A stretch of DNA of 64,000 nucleotides from Microbacterium sp. SCN 70-27. GTDB taxonomy: Bacteria; Actinomycetota; Actinomycetes; Actinomycetales; Microbacteriaceae. The notes under the pieces are model-generated. The model was given only the letters and a program-made list of their open reading frames with translations, had not been told where the DNA came from and made no database searches. The translations under genes and the position numbers were made by a program. Each line of letters starts with the position of its first letter. The first letter of the stretch is position 1. The stretch spans positions 72,270 through 136,269 of the forward strand of contig MEEK01000008.1 of the NCBI GenBank assembly GCA_001724425.1, given 5' to 3'. This document shows, in pieces, positions 25,768 through 37,339 of this stretch.

Positions 25768-27108
25768 ATGCCCATCTGGACCCAACACGGAGACGGCCGC
25801 ACCGTCGAACCCGGCGCCGTCGTCGCGCCCACCGAGCGTCTCGCGTGGCCCGCGACGATCGCGATCGGCGCGCAGCACGTCGTGGCGATGTTCGGCGCGA
25901 CGTTCCTCGTTCCCCTCCTCACCGGCTTCCCGGTGTCGACGACGCTCCTCTTCTCGGGCGTCGGCACGATCGTCTTCCTCCTCCTCACCCGCAACAAGCT
26001 CCCGAGCTACCTGGGCTCCTCCTTCGCGTTCATCGCCCCGATCCAGGCCTTCAACAGCGGCAAGTCGCTCGAGACCGGCGAGCAGATCGGGCAGGCGCTG
26101 CTCGGCGTCGTCGTCGTCGGCATCCTGCTCGCGGGGGTCGGCATGCTCGTCCAGGCGACCGGCACGGGATGGATCGAAAAGCTCATGCCGCCCGTCGTCT
26201 CGGGCGCGATCGTCGCCCTCATCGGTCTGAACCTCGCCCCGGCGGCGTGGAACAACTTCCAGACCGATGCGCTGCTCGGCACGATCACGCTGGTCGCGTG
26301 CATCCTGTTCGCCGTGCTGTTCCGCGGCTTCCTCGGCCGTGTCTCGATCTTCCTCGGCGTGATCGTCGGCTACGTCGTGGCGGCGCTCATGGGCCGCGTG
26401 GACTGGACCGGCGTCGAGAGCGCCGACTGGATCGGCCTGCCCACGTTCCACTTCCCCGCCTTCGGCGACCCGCAGGCCTGGGCGATGCTGCCGATGTTCC
26501 TCCCCGTCATCCTCGTGCTCATCGCAGAGAACGTCGGGCACGTGCGCGGCGTCGCGACGATGACGGGCGACCCCTCGATCAACCGCCACACCGGGCGTGC
26601 GCTCCTCGCCGACGGCGTCGCGACGACCATCGCCGGCCTCGGCGGCGGCTCGGGCACGACGACCTACGGCGAGAACATCGGCGTCATGGCGGCGACCCGC
26701 GTCTACTCGACGGCCGCGTACTGGGTGGCCGGTGCCGTCGCGATCCTGCTCGCCTTCTCACCGAAGGTCGGCGCCGTCATCTTCGCGATGCCCCTCGGCG
26801 TGCTCGGCGGCGTGACGACCGCCCTGTACGGCCTCATCGGCGTCATCGGCATGAAGATCTGGGTCGACAACCAGGTCGACTTCTCGCGCCCCGTGAACCA
26901 GTACACCGTGGCCGTCTCGTTCGTGATCGCGATCGCGGGCTTCACGATGAACCTCGGCACGCTGAGCTTCGGCGCGATCGTGCTCGGCACCGTCGCGGCG
27001 CTCCTCATCTACCACGTGGGCAACGCCATCGCGCGGGCACGCAAGACCGGTGCCGACGACGGCGGTCCGATCGTCCCGATCGGTCAGCTGGGCGGCGACC
27101 CGGAGTAA
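25768..27108 (+). CDS. Nucleobase (uracil/xanthine) permease, NCS2 family
   Basis: 446 residues with twelve to fourteen helices. Motifs PSYLGSSFAFIAPI, AENVGHVRGVATMTG and GGSGTTTYGENIGVMAATRVYS are those of UraA-type NCS2 transporters; the Glu of AENVGH and of TYGENIG lie at the substrate site. It imports uracil or purine bases with protons. Proximity to pur genes and the family's range suggest a purine or uracil salvage role. GAGGAGC ribosome site. Confidence 0.93.
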   Translation: MPIWTQHGDGRTVEPGAVVAPTERLAWPATIAIGAQHVVAMFGATFLVPLLTGFPVSTTLLFSGVGTIVFLLLTRNKLPSYLGSSFAFIAPIQAFNSGKSLETGEQIGQALLGVVVVGILLAGVGMLVQATGTGWIEKLMPPVVSGAIVALIGLNLAPAAWNNFQTDALLGTITLVACILFAVLFRGFLGRVSIFLGVIVGYVVAALMGRVDWTGVESADWIGLPTFHFPAFGDPQAWAMLPMFLPVILVLIAENVGHVRGVATMTGDPSINRHTGRALLADGVATTIAGLGGGSGTTTYGENIGVMAATRVYSTAAYWVAGAVAILLAFSPKVGAVIFAMPLGVLGGVTTALYGLIGVIGMKIWVDNQVDFSRPVNQYTVAVSFVIAIAGFTMNLGTLSFGAIVLGTVAALLIYHVGNAIARARKTGADDGGPIVPIGQLGGDPE

Positions 27109-27130
27109 GCGACTCCGCGACTCGGCCGCG

Positions 27131-28144
27131 TCAGGCCGAGTCGCGGACGACCAGCTGGGTCTCGAGCACGGTCACGTGATCGGGCCGCCCACCGGCGAGG
27201 AGCTGGAGCAGCACGTCGGCCATCCTCTCCCCCTGCTCGTGCGACGGCTGACGCATCGTCGTGAGGTTCGGCTGCACGGCGACGGCGACGGGCGAGTCGT
27301 CGAAGCCCATGATCGCGACGTCCTCGGGAACACGGATGCCCGCGCGCCCGAGCACGGCGAGCGCGCCTCGGGCCATGAGATCGCTCGCGATGAAGAGGGC
27401 GTCGAAGGGCGCACCCGAGTCGAGGAGCCGCTGCATCGCGGCGGAGCCGCCGTCGGCCGTGAAGTTGCCGTCCTCGATCGGACCGGGCTCGAGACCGGCA
27501 TCCGCCATCGCGGCACGGAAGCCGTCGACGCGGTCGACGCCGGCGGGCATGCTGACGGGTCCGGAGATGTTGGCGATCCGCCGGTAGCCGCGCTCGATCA
27601 GGTACGCCGTGCCGCGGCGAGCACCGGCCACGTTGTCGACGTCGACGTAGTAGTCGTCCTCGCGCTCGCGCGTGGGGCGACCGCCGTAGACGACGGGCAC
27701 CGATGCCGCGATCCGGTCGATGAAGGTGTCGCTCGTGTGGTGGGAGACGACGACGGCCCCGTCCACGGCGCCGCTGCGCACGTAGGCCGCGGTCTTGTCG
27801 CGGGGGTCATCGCTCGCGATGATCAGGTTCAGCACGTAATCCGACCGGCTCAGCCGCGCATTGATGCCCGAGACGACCGCGGCGAAGAACGGGTCGCCGA
27901 AGAAGCGCGTGGTGTCCTCGGGGACGACGAGCGCGATCGCCATGGTGGCGCGGCTCGCGAGGGAGCGCGCGGCACGGTTGGGCACGTAGTTGAGCTCGGC
28001 GATGGCGCGTTGGACGGCATCCAGCGCGGCGGGGCTCACCGCCGTCGAGCCGTTCACGACACGCGACACGGTGGAACGGGAGACCCCGGCGGCTGCCGCG
28101 ACCTCTTCGATCGTCGCCGTCGCCCGCGGCGTGTCGATGGTCAC
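27131..28144 (-). CDS. LacI-family repressor of the beta-glucoside operon
   Basis: 337 residues. N-terminal helix-turn-helix TIEEVAAAAGVSRSTVSRVVNGSTAVSP and hinge region, then a periplasmic-binding-protein-like sugar domain with GFDDSPVAVAVQPNLTTMRQ near the end. It is the last gene of the five-gene operon starting at 33010 and lies ten bases after the GH1 gene. The three TGGGAGCGCTCCCA-like sites before the operon are its most probable targets; a beta-glucoside or cellobiose-like sugar should be the inducer. Confidence 0.93.
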   Translation of the reverse strand: MTIDTPRATATIEEVAAAAGVSRSTVSRVVNGSTAVSPAALDAVQRAIAELNYVPNRAARSLASRATMAIALVVPEDTTRFFGDPFFAAVVSGINARLSRSDYVLNLIIASDDPRDKTAAYVRSGAVDGAVVVSHHTSDTFIDRIAASVPVVYGGRPTREREDDYYVDVDNVAGARRGTAYLIERGYRRIANISGPVSMPAGVDRVDGFRAAMADAGLEPGPIEDGNFTADGGSAAMQRLLDSGAPFDALFIASDLMARGALAVLGRAGIRVPEDVAIMGFDDSPVAVAVQPNLTTMRQPSHEQGERMADVLLQLLAGGRPDHVTVLETQLVVRDSA

Positions 28145-28154
28145 GGGGTGGTAC

Positions 28155-29627
<1,473 letters not shown>

Positions 29628-29654
29628 GAGAGTCCTTCCGAGGTGCGGCGGGCC

Positions 29655-30551
29655 TCAGCCCTTGACCGCACCCTGCATGATGCCGGTGACGAGCTGTTTG
29701 CCGGTGAAGATGAACAGGATCAGCAGCGGCACGGTGGCCAGAAGCACGCCGGCGAGCACGATCGAGTAATCGACGAAGTAGTTCGACTGGAGGAGGGACA
29801 GCGCCACGGGCAGCGTCGGGTTCTGCCGGTCGAGCACGATGAACGGCCAGAAGAAGTTGTTCCAGGCCGACACGAAGGTGAACAGGCCCAGCATCGCCGC
29901 CGCCGGGCGCGCCGCCGGCACGCCGACCGTGAGGAAGGTGCGGAACGAGCTCGCCCCGTCGACGCGGGCGGCCTCGATGAGCTCGTCCGGCACGGCCTGA
30001 CGGATGTACTGCGTCATCCAGAACACGCCGAAGGCGCTGACGAGCGCGGGCACGATGATCGCGCCGAGCTGGCCCGTCCAGCCGAGGTCGCTGAACAGGA
30101 TGTAGAGCGGCACGACGCCCAGCTGGGTCGGCACGGCCATCGTCGCGATGACGAAGACGAGGAGCCAGCTCGACCCCTTGAACTTCAGCTTCGCGAAGGC
30201 CCAGCCGGCGAGAGTCGAGAAGAAGACGACCGACAGGGCGATGAGGCCCGAGCTGACGATCGAGTTCCACAGCGCGACCCAGAAGTTCACGGCGGGGTCG
30301 TTCACGACCTTCGCGGCGTTGGCGAAGAAGTTGCCGCCGGGGATCCACGACATGTTGGGGTCGCGGATCGTGTACGAGTCGCCCGACCCGATGAGCAGCG
30401 ACCAGTAGAACGGGAACATGCTCGCGACGAGCACGACGCCGAGGCACGCGTACACGAACCAGCTGGGGCGGGTGCCTTTGACGTGGCGGGTCCGCTTGCT
30501 CACCGCGGGGGCGTCGCCGGTGACGACGGGGCGTTGGTCGAGAGCGCTCAT
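29655..30551 (-). CDS. ABC sugar transporter permease, MalG type
   Basis: 298 residues from the ATG at 30551, which overlaps the upstream permease stop by four bases. Six membrane helices and the EAA loop EAARVDGASSFRTFLTVGVP that docks on the ATPase identify a CUT1-family permease. With its MalF partner it forms the pore for a di- or oligosaccharide. No ATP-binding subunit gene is in the operon, so a shared MsiK-like ATPase elsewhere must energise it. Confidence 0.95.
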   Translation of the reverse strand: MSALDQRPVVTGDAPAVSKRTRHVKGTRPSWFVYACLGVVLVASMFPFYWSLLIGSGDSYTIRDPNMSWIPGGNFFANAAKVVNDPAVNFWVALWNSIVSSGLIALSVVFFSTLAGWAFAKLKFKGSSWLLVFVIATMAVPTQLGVVPLYILFSDLGWTGQLGAIIVPALVSAFGVFWMTQYIRQAVPDELIEAARVDGASSFRTFLTVGVPAARPAAAMLGLFTFVSAWNNFFWPFIVLDRQNPTLPVALSLLQSNYFVDYSIVLAGVLLATVPLLILFIFTGKQLVTGIMQGAVKG

Positions 30552-31648
30552 CGCGCCACCTCCTTGGTCGTGTCGGCGGCTCTCGGCGACGTGGCGTGCC
30601 GCGCACGGTCGGCCGCGACCTGCGCCTTGGCATCCTTTCGCGCGGCGCGCATCTGCGCCTTGGTGAGGGCGTTCCGGGTCCCCTCGTCGCGCACGAGGCC
30701 GCGCGTGATGAAGAGGTTGATGACGCCGATCACCAGGATGATGAGGAACAGGATCCACGCGAGCGCGGCTGCGCGCCCGAGGTTCCACTGGCCCCAGCCG
30801 ATGTCGTAGAGCCACAGCGAGATCGTCAGCCACTGGTTGTTGGCACCGCCGGTGCCGGTCTGGTCGTACATCCGCGGCTCGTCGAAGATCTGCAGACCGC
30901 CGATGGTCGAGGTGATGATGACGAAGATGAGGGTCGGGCGCAGGCTCGGCATCGTGATCGCGAAGAACTGGCGCACCTTGCCGGCGCCGTCGACGGTCGC
31001 GGCCTCGTAGTAGTCGCGCGGGATCGCCTGCATGGCCGCGAGCAGGATGAGGGTGTTGTAGCCGGTCCAGCGGAAGTTGACCATCGTGGCGATCGCGATG
31101 TGGCTGGCGAAGGTGTTCGAGTGCCACATGATCGGCTGGATGCCGAGGTTCCCGAGCCACGTGTTCACGAGGCCGTACTGGTCGCCGAACATGTTGGAGA
31201 AGATGAGTGCGACGGCGACCGGGGCCATCACGTAGGGGACGAGCACGCCCATGCGCCAGAACGTCTTGGCGCGGATGTTCTGATCGAGCAGGGCCGCGAT
31301 GAACACGGCGGCGATAAGCTGCGGCACCGAGGACAGCAGGAAGATGCTGAACGTGTTGCGCAGCGCCGACCAGAACTTCGGGTCGGCGATGACCGTCGCG
31401 TACTGGTCGAACCCGACGAAGGTGCCGGAGTTGCGGACGAGATCCCAGTCCATGAAGGAGATCACCGCGGTGTACCCGATCGGGAAGAGCCCCACGACCA
31501 GGAAGAGGATGAAGAACGGGGAGATGTAGAGGTAGGGGGAGAGCTTGAGGTCCCACGAGCTCAGCTTGTTGCCGAAGCCGATCCGCTTCGGCGTTTTCGC
31601 CGGGGCGTCTGCGCCGGACCGGCGTGATGGGGAGGTGACGGTGCTCAC
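30548..31648 (-). CDS. ABC sugar transporter permease, MalF type
   Basis: 366 residues with a longer cytoplasmic N terminus, six helices and the EAA loop EAATVDGAGKVRQFFAITMP. The C-terminal tail of about 55 residues is basic and Ala-rich (KAQMRAARKDAKAQVAADR), longer than in most MalF-type proteins. Second gene of the operon, after the binding protein. Confidence 0.94.
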   Translation of the reverse strand: MSTVTSPSRRSGADAPAKTPKRIGFGNKLSSWDLKLSPYLYISPFFILFLVVGLFPIGYTAVISFMDWDLVRNSGTFVGFDQYATVIADPKFWSALRNTFSIFLLSSVPQLIAAVFIAALLDQNIRAKTFWRMGVLVPYVMAPVAVALIFSNMFGDQYGLVNTWLGNLGIQPIMWHSNTFASHIAIATMVNFRWTGYNTLILLAAMQAIPRDYYEAATVDGAGKVRQFFAITMPSLRPTLIFVIITSTIGGLQIFDEPRMYDQTGTGGANNQWLTISLWLYDIGWGQWNLGRAAALAWILFLIILVIGVINLFITRGLVRDEGTRNALTKAQMRAARKDAKAQVAADRARHATSPRAADTTKEVAR

Positions 31649-31735
31649 TCTTCAGTCCTTCGATTCTCGGGGTTCAGGCAGTGGACGGGCCCGGGAGGGG
31701 TCCCCCGGGCCCGTCGTCACTGTGCTGCCGGAGTC

Positions 31736-33010
31736 TTACTTGATGGCGTCGACTTCGGTCTTCCACTGGGCCCACGAGGCGGCCGCGTCCTGCGTTCCCT
31801 CTTCGACGCGCGTGAGAGCCTTCTGCATCGCGTCGTTGATCTGGAAGTAGAACTGGCCCTTGAACGGCGACACCGTCACCGCGTTGGCGCGATCCGTGAG
31901 GATCTGACCGGTCGGGGCGTTGTTGAAGAACTCGTTGGTCGCGCTGAGCAGCGTGTCCGACTTCATGGCGTCGACCTGGCTCGGGAACGTGCCGGCGTTG
32001 GTGAAGGCCTTGAGCTGCGTCTCCGGGCTCGTCAGCCAGTCAGCGAGTTCCTGCGCCGCCGCGACGTGCTTGCCGTTCGCGGGGACCGTCAGGTACGAGC
32101 CGCCCCAGTTGCCGCCGCCACCGGGGAAGACGTTGGCGATGTCCCAGCCCTTGACGTCCTTGGCGTTGCCGGAGATGACACCGAGCATCCAGCCCGGGCA
32201 GAGCATCGTCGCGAACGCGCCGTTGGACAGGCCCGCGAACCAGTCGTCCGACCACTGGCTGAAGTGCGCCGACTGGGTCGACGCGGCGCCCAGCACCTGG
32301 TTGTAGAGCTTCTCGACCTGCGGGTCGATGTCGATCTTGCCCGAGGACGGGTCCTCGTACGCGGCCTCGACCTGGTTGATCATGCCCTGGTACGTGCCGC
32401 CGGCGGAGTCGAAGAACGCCTTGCCGGTCGCCTTGGTGTACTGGTCGCCGACCGAGAAGTAGGTGGCCCAGTCGCCCTTGAGGAGCTTCGCGACCTCTTC
32501 ACGGTCGGTGGGCAGGCCTGCCGCGGCGAACAGGTCGGAGCGGTAGCAGACGCCCTCGGGGCCGATGTCGGTGCCGTAGCCGATGAGGTTGTTGTCGGCG
32601 TCGGTGGCGGCCTTGACCTTCCAGTCGAGCCAGCGGTCCTTGAGCGACGCGGGCACGGGCGCCAGCAGGTCGGAGTACTTCATGACCTCGGGCAGCCAGT
32701 CGACCTCGATCGCCTCGATGTCGGCGAGGCCGGTCTTGCCGAGCTTCTGGAAGTAGTTGGCACGCGCATCGTTCGACGTCGCCGCTTTGTTGTGGACGAT
32801 CGTGACGTTCGGGTGCTCCTTGGTGTACTCCGCGAGCAGCGCGTCGGAGTAGCCGAAGTCGTTGAATGTCGCGACGGTGAGTTCGACCTTCTCGTTCGGG
32901 TCGGCCGTAGCGCCGCCGCCGCTGCCGCCGGCGCAGCCGGCGAGGACGAGGGCGGAGGTGGTGGCAATGCCGGCGACAAGGCCGACACGGCGCAGTGCGC
33001 GTGTGTTCAC
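31736..33010 (-). CDS. ABC sugar-binding lipoprotein
   Basis: 424 residues. Signal peptide with the lipobox LVLAGC, then a Gly/Ser spacer and a type 1 extracellular solute-binding domain (LTVATFNDFGYSDALLAEYTKEHPNV). It captures the sugar outside the cell and hands it to the MalF/MalG pair. First gene of the operon; GTG start at 33010 with AAGGAG upstream. The long leader carries the operator cluster. Confidence 0.95.
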   Translation of the reverse strand: MNTRALRRVGLVAGIATTSALVLAGCAGGSGGGATADPNEKVELTVATFNDFGYSDALLAEYTKEHPNVTIVHNKAATSNDARANYFQKLGKTGLADIEAIEVDWLPEVMKYSDLLAPVPASLKDRWLDWKVKAATDADNNLIGYGTDIGPEGVCYRSDLFAAAGLPTDREEVAKLLKGDWATYFSVGDQYTKATGKAFFDSAGGTYQGMINQVEAAYEDPSSGKIDIDPQVEKLYNQVLGAASTQSAHFSQWSDDWFAGLSNGAFATMLCPGWMLGVISGNAKDVKGWDIANVFPGGGGNWGGSYLTVPANGKHVAAAQELADWLTSPETQLKAFTNAGTFPSQVDAMKSDTLLSATNEFFNNAPTGQILTDRANAVTVSPFKGQFYFQINDAMQKALTRVEEGTQDAAASWAQWKTEVDAIK

Positions 33011-33074
33011 GTGTCACTCCTTCGTGGTGTGGGTGCAGTGCAGAATGCATCCGGTGCGGCAGATCGCCCCTCCG

Positions 33075-33143
33075 TGGGAGCGCTCTCATCGGATGGGACT
33101 CACATTATGGGATCGCTCCCACAACCGCAAGGGAGCGCTCCCA
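33075..33143 (-). promoter_or_regulatory. Promoter with three LacI-type operators for the beta-glucoside operon
   Basis: On the minus strand, -35 TTGCGG (33125-33130) and -10 TAATGT (33102-33107) are exactly 17 bp apart. Three 14-bp palindromes share the TGGGAGCGCTCCCA pattern: AGGGAGCGCTCCCA at 33130-33143 just upstream of the -35, TGGGATCGCTCCCA at 33108-33121 filling the spacer, and TGGGAGCGCTCTCA at 33075-33088 just downstream. This is a textbook repression layout for a LacI protein. Confidence 0.85.
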
Positions 33144-33242
33144 CGGTTCCGGTCACGCTTGCGTAACGGCGGATGCCGAGGCATCCGCCGCCCGGCCCGT
33201 AGACTGGGACCACACCCCTTCCCGCGACATCTGGAGCCTCGA

Positions 33243-33484
33243 ATGCCCACCATCGTCGTCGACGTCATGCCCAAGGCCGAGCTGCTGGACCCGCAGGGGA
33301 AGGCCGTCGCCGGAGCCCTCGCCCGTCTGGGCCACGACGGGTTCGAGAGCGTCCGCATCGGCAAGCGGTTCGAGCTGACCGTCGCGGATGCCTCGGACGA
33401 GACCCTCGCCGCCGTCAAGGTGATCGCGGACGAGATCCTGTCGAACTCGGTGATCGAGGATGTCGTGGGCATCGAGGTCGCGGA

Positions 33485-33488
<4 letters not shown>
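33243..33488 (+). CDS. purS: Phosphoribosylformylglycinamidine synthase subunit PurS
   Basis: 81 residues, the usual size. PurS bridges PurL and PurQ in the FGAM synthase complex and helps pass ammonia. The sequence [25 protein letters not shown] and [11 protein letters not shown] are family signatures. GGAG precedes the ATG and a TAGACT box lies some 40 bases upstream, so this transcript has a leader. It overlaps purQ by four bases (GTGA). Confidence 0.96.
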
Positions 33489-34192
<704 letters not shown>

Positions 34193-34235
34193 GCGCAGGC
34201 ATCCTGCCCGCGCCTTGCGTGCGGGTCAGCGCTGC

Positions 34236-34667
34236 CTAGACGGTGCCGGCCGGCGGCCACACCCCGATGATGAGCGCCATCACGACGACGAGCAGCAGTT
34301 CGTAGAGCACGTTGATGACGATCAGCTGTACCGGCTGCTGCGAGAACACGTCGTGCGTGATGATCCGCCCGGCGGTGAACCCGGCCCAGAGGGTCAGGGC
34401 CGTCACGAGTGACGACACCAGGAACGACCCCCCGTAGAAGTGCCACGCGATCGCAACCGACCCGGCGAGCACCCACGCGAGCAGGAACGACAGCACGATC
34501 GACACCACGATCGGCAGCCATGCCTGCACGCTCGTCGCGGGCGGCTTCACCTCCGCCAGGCGCTTCCAGCGGTCGCCGAGCACCTTCGGGGTGTACCAGA
34601 TCGAGCCGATCACGATCGCCGCGACCGTCGCCAGCAGCACCGCCCAGTAGTTGATCTCGGGAATCAT
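34236..34667 (-). CDS. DUF1761 family membrane protein
   Basis: 143 residues from the ATG at 34667 with AGGAGGCC upstream. Four hydrophobic helices; NYWAVLLATVAAIVIGSIWYTPKVLGDRW and AGFTAGRIITHDVFSQQPVQLIVINVLYELL are typical of DUF1761, small membrane proteins of unknown role. Convergent with purQ. Confidence 0.85.
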   Translation of the reverse strand: MIPEINYWAVLLATVAAIVIGSIWYTPKVLGDRWKRLAEVKPPATSVQAWLPIVVSIVLSFLLAWVLAGSVAIAWHFYGGSFLVSSLVTALTLWAGFTAGRIITHDVFSQQPVQLIVINVLYELLLVVVMALIIGVWPPAGTV

Positions 34668-34740
34668 CGTGGCCTCCTGCGGCGACGATATCGCGAGCGG
34701 AGCCCGGACGGCAGGCACCACGAGCGGGTAGCGTCGAGCC

Positions 34741-35658
34741 GTGCCCCTCGTCGTCTCCGTCCCCCGCCCCGAACTCGCCCGCGACCTCGAGCCGCTGCCC
34801 GAGGGGGTCGAGGTCGTCGTGTGGCCGATGGATGCCCCGGCATCCGTCCCCCGCATCGACATCGTCGTCCCGCCGTACATGACTCTCATGCGCGCGCTTC
34901 CGCTGCTCGCCGGGGTGCAGACGCGGCTCGTACAGGGGCAGTCGATCGGGTACGAGGGGGTCGCGGAGCGGCTCCCCGCGGGCACCGTCTTCGCGAACGC
35001 GGCGACGGTGCACGAGACGTCGACCGCGGAACTGGCGGTCGGCCTCACCCTCGCCGTGCAGCGTCACCTCGACGCCTTCGCCGTCGACTCGCGCGAGGGG
35101 CTCTGGCATCCCGTGTACGCGCAGAGTCTCGCCGACCGGCGGGTACTGCTTCTCGGCTACGGCGGCGTGGGCAAGGCGATCGCCGCGCGTCTCGCGCCGT
35201 TCGAGGTCGACATCGTCGCGGTCGCGTCACGGGCACGCGACGAAGGCGGCGTCCACGTGCACGGGGTCGACGAGCTCGCGGGGCTCTTGCCGAGCGCCGA
35301 CGTCCTGATCCTCAGCCTTCCCGGCGGCGACGCGACGCGGCACATCATCGGCGAGGCGGAACTCGCCGCCCTCCCCGACGGGGCCCTCGTCGTCAACGTG
35401 GGCCGCGGACCGCTCATCGACACGGATGCCCTTGTGCGCCACACGCGAGACGGGCGCCTGCGCGCGGCGCTCGATGTCACCGATCCGGAGCCGCTGCCCG
35501 CGGGCCACCCGCTCTGGGGCATCCCGCACGTGCTGATCTCGCCGCACGTCGGCGGAGCGTCGAGCGCCATGCATCCGCGGATCGCCGCGCTCGTGCGCCG
35601 CCAGATCGGGCACCTGCTCGCGGGCGAGGAGCCCGAGAATGTCGTGATCCGCGCCTGA
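34741..35658 (+). CDS. D-isomer-specific 2-hydroxyacid dehydrogenase
   Basis: 305 residues. NAD-binding motif LGYGGVGKAIAARL, then the catalytic Arg in VNVGRGPLIDTDAL, Glu in DVTDPEPLP and His in ISPHVGGAS identify the family, which interconverts 2-keto and 2-hydroxy acids. The exact substrate is unknown. GTG start with TAGCGT six bases upstream (34729-34734) and no ribosome site, so leaderless. Confidence 0.93.
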   Translation: MPLVVSVPRPELARDLEPLPEGVEVVVWPMDAPASVPRIDIVVPPYMTLMRALPLLAGVQTRLVQGQSIGYEGVAERLPAGTVFANAATVHETSTAELAVGLTLAVQRHLDAFAVDSREGLWHPVYAQSLADRRVLLLGYGGVGKAIAARLAPFEVDIVAVASRARDEGGVHVHGVDELAGLLPSADVLILSLPGGDATRHIIGEAELAALPDGALVVNVGRGPLIDTDALVRHTRDGRLRAALDVTDPEPLPAGHPLWGIPHVLISPHVGGASSAMHPRIAALVRRQIGHLLAGEEPENVVIRA

Positions 35659-35695
35659 CCCGGGGCGGGGTCGGCCGACTCCGGTCAGTGCGGCG

Positions 35696-37249
35696 TCAGA
35701 GGCGCTGCGCGAGGGATGCCGCGACCGTGAGCCACGCGTCGCGGGTCTCGGGCGCGAGCGCGTCGAAGTCGATCGGGCCGCCGTCGACGAGAGCGGCATC
35801 GAACGGGACGTGCACGACGTCGGCCGTGACCTGCGCGAAGTGGTGCTCCAGGCGCTCGGTGAGCTTGCGGTCGGGCTTCGCCGACGGCGCGGCGAGGATC
35901 GTGACGGCCTCGTCGATCTTGCGGTCGAAGCCCTTCTCGCGCAGGCCGTCGAGAAGCCAGGCGGCGCTCGCGGCGGTGTCCTCGCGGACGGTGGAGACGA
36001 TGACGAGCTGGTCCGCGGCCGCGACCGAGGCGACCCAGTTCGACGCCCGCATGTTGTTGCCCGTGTCGACGATGAGCAGTCGGTAGTAGCGCGACAGGAC
36101 ATCGTGGAGCCGGTCGAAGGCGGCGGCGTCGATCGTGGACGACGCGGCGGCATCCTCATCGGAGGCCAACACGTCGAACCGTGCGTCGACCTGCGTGCGG
36201 ACGAACGTGTCGAGGGCGGCGAGGCTCGCCTGGCTGGGCTCGGCGAACGAGTCGAGGTGCTCGAGCAGATCGACGGCCGTGCGGTGGTGCGGCGCGTTCT
36301 GGGCGCGCCAGCCGAGCGTTCCGCGGGTTTCGTTGTTGTCCCACGCGAGGGTCGCGCCGCCGCGCTGCGTGCCGAAGGTCGCCGCGAGCAGGAGTGTCGA
36401 GGTCGTCTTGTGGGCGCCGCCCTTGGGGTTCAGCACGACGATCGTGCGCGGCCCGTCGAGCCGTCGCTGGACGATCCGCTCGCGGTCGAGACGGGACTGC
36501 TCCGCCTTGCCCGGGCGCGGCGAGATCGCGCCGCCGGTCGCACGGCGCACGGCGCCCTGCCACCCCTCGGTCGCGCGCGGCTTCGTCTGGGCGTTGCGGG
36601 AGTTCAGCAGGTCTTCGACGGTCGGTGCCGTGCGCGGCGCACCCTCACGCGGCGCCCCCTCGCGACGTGCGGACCCCCCGCGCGTCGACGGGGCGGACGC
36701 GGACTCGGCGGCCGGGGCGACGGGGGCGGATGCCACGGGCTCGGACACAGCAGAAGCAGGCTCGGGCGCGGGCGCGGCGGCGGCAGCCACGGGCTCGGCG
36801 GCAGCAGGCTCTGGCGCGGCGGACGCAGCAGCAGCAGGCGCGGCATCCTGCACCGGTTCGGCGATGGCCGACGGCGCCGATGCCACCGGTGCCGTCACGG
36901 TGGCGGGCGTCTCGGTCGGTCCGGTCGTCGGAGCCGCGGTGGGCTCCCCCGTGCGCATGGGACGGGAGACCGACGTCGGCTCGCCGTTCGCGTCCTCGGC
37001 GAGAGCGGTCGCCTCGACGAACGCGCCGTCGGGGTGGACCATGAGGGGCCAGCGTACGTCTCCGTCGATGACGTAGGCCGTCACGGGCTCGCCCGCCGAG
37101 GCGGCGAGCTGACGGATCGCTTCGATGATCCGCTCGTGCAGCCCCTCCTCCGTCGAGGCGAAGACCTCGTCGACCTCTCCGGCGACGGTGATCCGCGCAA
37201 GAGTGGTGGAGGTCAGGTGCACGGTCGGTTCGGACGTGATGGTCGCCAC
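35696..37249 (-). CDS. ParA/MinD-like ATPase with long Ala/Pro-rich linker
   Basis: About 517 residues from the GTG at 37249, which has GAGAGG upstream; an in-frame start 14 codons earlier is possible. The N-terminal ~90 residues form a small domain, then a disordered Ala/Pro/Glu linker of about 130 residues, and a C-terminal P-loop domain with KGGAHKTT (Walker A), LLIVDTGNNMR (Walker B region) and VSTVREDTAASAAWLLDGL. Such proteins position chromosomes, septa or secretion complexes, and linker-bearing forms occur beside type VII secretion genes. No partner gene is adjacent, so the role is open. Confidence 0.85.
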   Translation of the reverse strand: MATITSEPTVHLTSTTLARITVAGEVDEVFASTEEGLHERIIEAIRQLAASAGEPVTAYVIDGDVRWPLMVHPDGAFVEATALAEDANGEPTSVSRPMRTGEPTAAPTTGPTETPATVTAPVASAPSAIAEPVQDAAPAAAASAAPEPAAAEPVAAAAAPAPEPASAVSEPVASAPVAPAAESASAPSTRGGSARREGAPREGAPRTAPTVEDLLNSRNAQTKPRATEGWQGAVRRATGGAISPRPGKAEQSRLDRERIVQRRLDGPRTIVVLNPKGGAHKTTSTLLLAATFGTQRGGATLAWDNNETRGTLGWRAQNAPHHRTAVDLLEHLDSFAEPSQASLAALDTFVRTQVDARFDVLASDEDAAASSTIDAAAFDRLHDVLSRYYRLLIVDTGNNMRASNWVASVAAADQLVIVSTVREDTAASAAWLLDGLREKGFDRKIDEAVTILAAPSAKPDRKLTERLEHHFAQVTADVVHVPFDAALVDGGPIDFDALAPETRDAWLTVAASLAQRL

Positions 37250-37339
37250 GGTGGCCTCTCGATCAGTACTGCTGATCCCCCATTGTCCCATCCCGCTCCC
37301 GCGATCCCCGCGCGCACCGCGCCGTCAGTCGCGCCCCGA

